This document shows, piece after piece, positions 63,032 to 64,000 of a stretch of 64,000 nt of DNA; the first letter of the stretch is position 1; each line of letters starts with the position of its first letter. The notes under the pieces are model-generated. The model worked only from the letters and a program-made list of their open reading frames with translations. It did not search any database and was not told the origin of the DNA. Position numbers and translations under genes: made by a program. Source of the stretch: Saprospiraceae bacterium (GTDB lineage: Bacteria > Bacteroidota > Bacteroidia > Chitinophagales > Saprospiraceae); NCBI GenBank assembly GCA_027080725.1, contig JALWRC010000105.1, positions 1-64,000 on the forward strand. Reading direction: 5' to 3'.

Positions 63032-64000
63032 TCAAATACCGGTAAACCGGCGTCGACGATAAAACCGGAACAACAATCCAATGAGCACAAACAAAAAGAT
63101 GGGGACAAGCGTATTAACCAATTGCCATTGGGTCCGTTCGGATTTGGTTCTGACACGATCGAGGAGACGGAGTTTGAGTTCCTTACCCCGCGCTCTCAAA
63201 ATACCCGAATCATCCAGCATATAGTCTATGACATTGAGGATAAACTGCCGGTTGCCCTGAAAGACATTGTGTTCCCAGATATTGAACCCCAAATCGTGTA
63301 CCTTACCGGTCTTCCTATTGGTCACTGCCCGGACAAAGTCGGCATCGCTTACCACCAACATTTTATTGGGCTTTGGGGTCTCCGACAAAACATCCCTACC
63401 GATTTGCTTCAGCCCCGCTTTCATCTCAGGAGACACCCTGCCTGCATAAAAGGAAGAAAACTGTCCTTCAAGCAGCACTGCCAGCGGCAAATGCGGGCGA
63501 TTAAATTTGCTCGGATCCGGTGTGTACCTCAGTATATCAAAACTAATCGGTGAAGGGCTCATGACGAACCGGCTGTGGGCGGAAGAACGCAAGAGTATAT
63601 GCTTCTTCAGAGGGAGTTTTGTCTTGAGGGTATCTATACTGGAGGGATAGAACAAATTTACCCGGTCGATATTCTTAACCGCAGGATGATCCGAAGCAGG
63701 AGTGGCTAAGACATGGTAATACCACGGAAACATCTCGATCTGAGGTTTGCCGCCGGCTTGTCCGACGACTTGCGGAATGCGGGTGCATTCGAGGTCCAAC
63801 ACGAGGTCATCTTTAATGCGAACCCCGTACTTGAAGAGTTGGTCATCGATATTGAGGTCACGGGCCAAGGGGACAAAAGCATCCCGTCCCTTGAGACTAT
63901 CCATATCCATCCCCAATTTGTCGATAAGCCAAAGCACTTTCCCTCCGTGCATAATAAACTGGTCCAAGGCGAATTTATGCTTTTCTGAAAATGGGCGTTG
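63032..64000 (-). CDS. gldG: GldG, gliding motility ABC transporter substrate-binding-like protein (5' truncated)
   Basis: The C-terminal 322 codons of GldG, open to the window edge. Frame from 64000 reads QRPFSEKHKFALDQFIMHGG, matching the GldG pattern before the conserved KVLWLIDKLGMDMDSL. A C-terminal membrane anchor (LVNTLVPIFLFVLIGLLF near the end) with a basic tail follows. GldG acts with GldA and GldF as an ABC-type complex needed for gliding motility in Flavobacterium; gldF should lie just outside the window. The upstream TTG at 63967 is not the real start. Confidence 0.9.
   Translation of the reverse strand, partial: QRPFSEKHKFALDQFIMHGGKVLWLIDKLGMDMDSLKGRDAFVPLARDLNIDDQLFKYGVRIKDDLVLDLECTRIPQVVGQAGGKPQIEMFPWYYHVLATPASDHPAVKNIDRVNLFYPSSIDTLKTKLPLKKHILLRSSAHSRFVMSPSPISFDILRYTPDPSKFNRPHLPLAVLLEGQFSSFYAGRVSPEMKAGLKQIGRDVLSETPKPNKMLVVSDADFVRAVTNRKTGKVHDLGFNIWEHNVFQGNRQFILNVIDYMLDDSGILRARGKELKLRLLDRVRTKSERTQWQLVNTLVPIFLFVLIGLLFRFYRRRRFTGI

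Overview
The window looks like chromosomal DNA of a gliding-type Bacteroidota, most likely close to Saprospiria/Chitinophagia. The evidence is a type IX secretion (T9SS) cargo and PorP/SprF set, a GldG gene, a DUF3098 protein, a zinc-dependent phospholipase C of the Bacteroidota kind, and promoters with the TAnnTTTG -7 box. No rRNA, tRNA, CRISPR array, transposase or phage gene was found. About 50 protein genes are supported.

Layout. (1) 0.3-8.1 kb: a DUF2520 dehydrogenase-like gene, then a leftward T9SS triad (PorP/SprF, PorE-like OmpA lipoprotein-type protein, giant PKD/CHU_C adhesin). (2) 8.4-19.4 kb: housekeeping genes: SDR, MscS channel, truB-uppP-DUF3098-ftsX leftward, ftsE divergent from ftsX, murB and a DUF6794-like gene, typA/bipA, and a LamG-like secreted protein. 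(3) 19.5-27.2 kb: a form II CoxL-type molybdenum hydroxylase operon (coxG-coxS-coxL-coxM, leftward), then xdhC, a cysteine desulfurase and a mocA-like cytidylyltransferase. (4) 27.2-33.6 kb: an AT-richer block with a heptanucleotide repeat, two large secreted T9SS proteins and a decayed T9SS C-terminal domain, bounded by a 22-bp direct repeat. (5) 33.6-35.7 kb: coxE/coxD, which would complete the Mo-hydroxylase locus if block 4 is an insertion. (6) 36.1-49.9 kb: a tiny 17-codon leaderless-looking ORF with terminator, paaG/paaH-like beta-oxidation genes, YwaF-like protein, miaE with a 43-aa membrane microprotein, PIF1 helicase with EEP nuclease, tandem sortilin-like propeller paralogues, PRTase, and a membrane Fe-S protein. 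(7) 49.9-54.6 kb: a leftward operon kdsC-ubiA-maf-GT2-ribBA. (8) 54.7-64 kb: nfeD-SPFH pair, hydrolase-OsmC fusion, kelch protein, DUF5009/NagX protein, phospholipase C, DUF4340 and a 5'-truncated gldG.

Functional links. Blocks 3 and 5 together encode all three catalytic subunits of a xanthine-dehydrogenase-family enzyme plus its probable maturation machinery (MocA for cofactor cytidylation, XdhC and cysteine desulfurase for cofactor sulfuration, CoxD/CoxE AAA/VWA pair, CoxG). Many secreted proteins carry T9SS sorting domains; their export apparatus is mostly outside the window.

The two strongest unexplained signals are at the DNA/RNA level. One is a roughly 105-125 nt element found directly upstream of three unrelated genes (xdhC, the giant adhesin, the DUF4340 gene). 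It has a 4-codon micro-ORF, a hairpin with apparent pairing conservation, and a 3' box ending in the gene's own start codon. The other is a 13-mer, ACCATTTCATACC, found six times exactly (core 11-mer ten times), in coding and non-coding DNA and in all reading frames.
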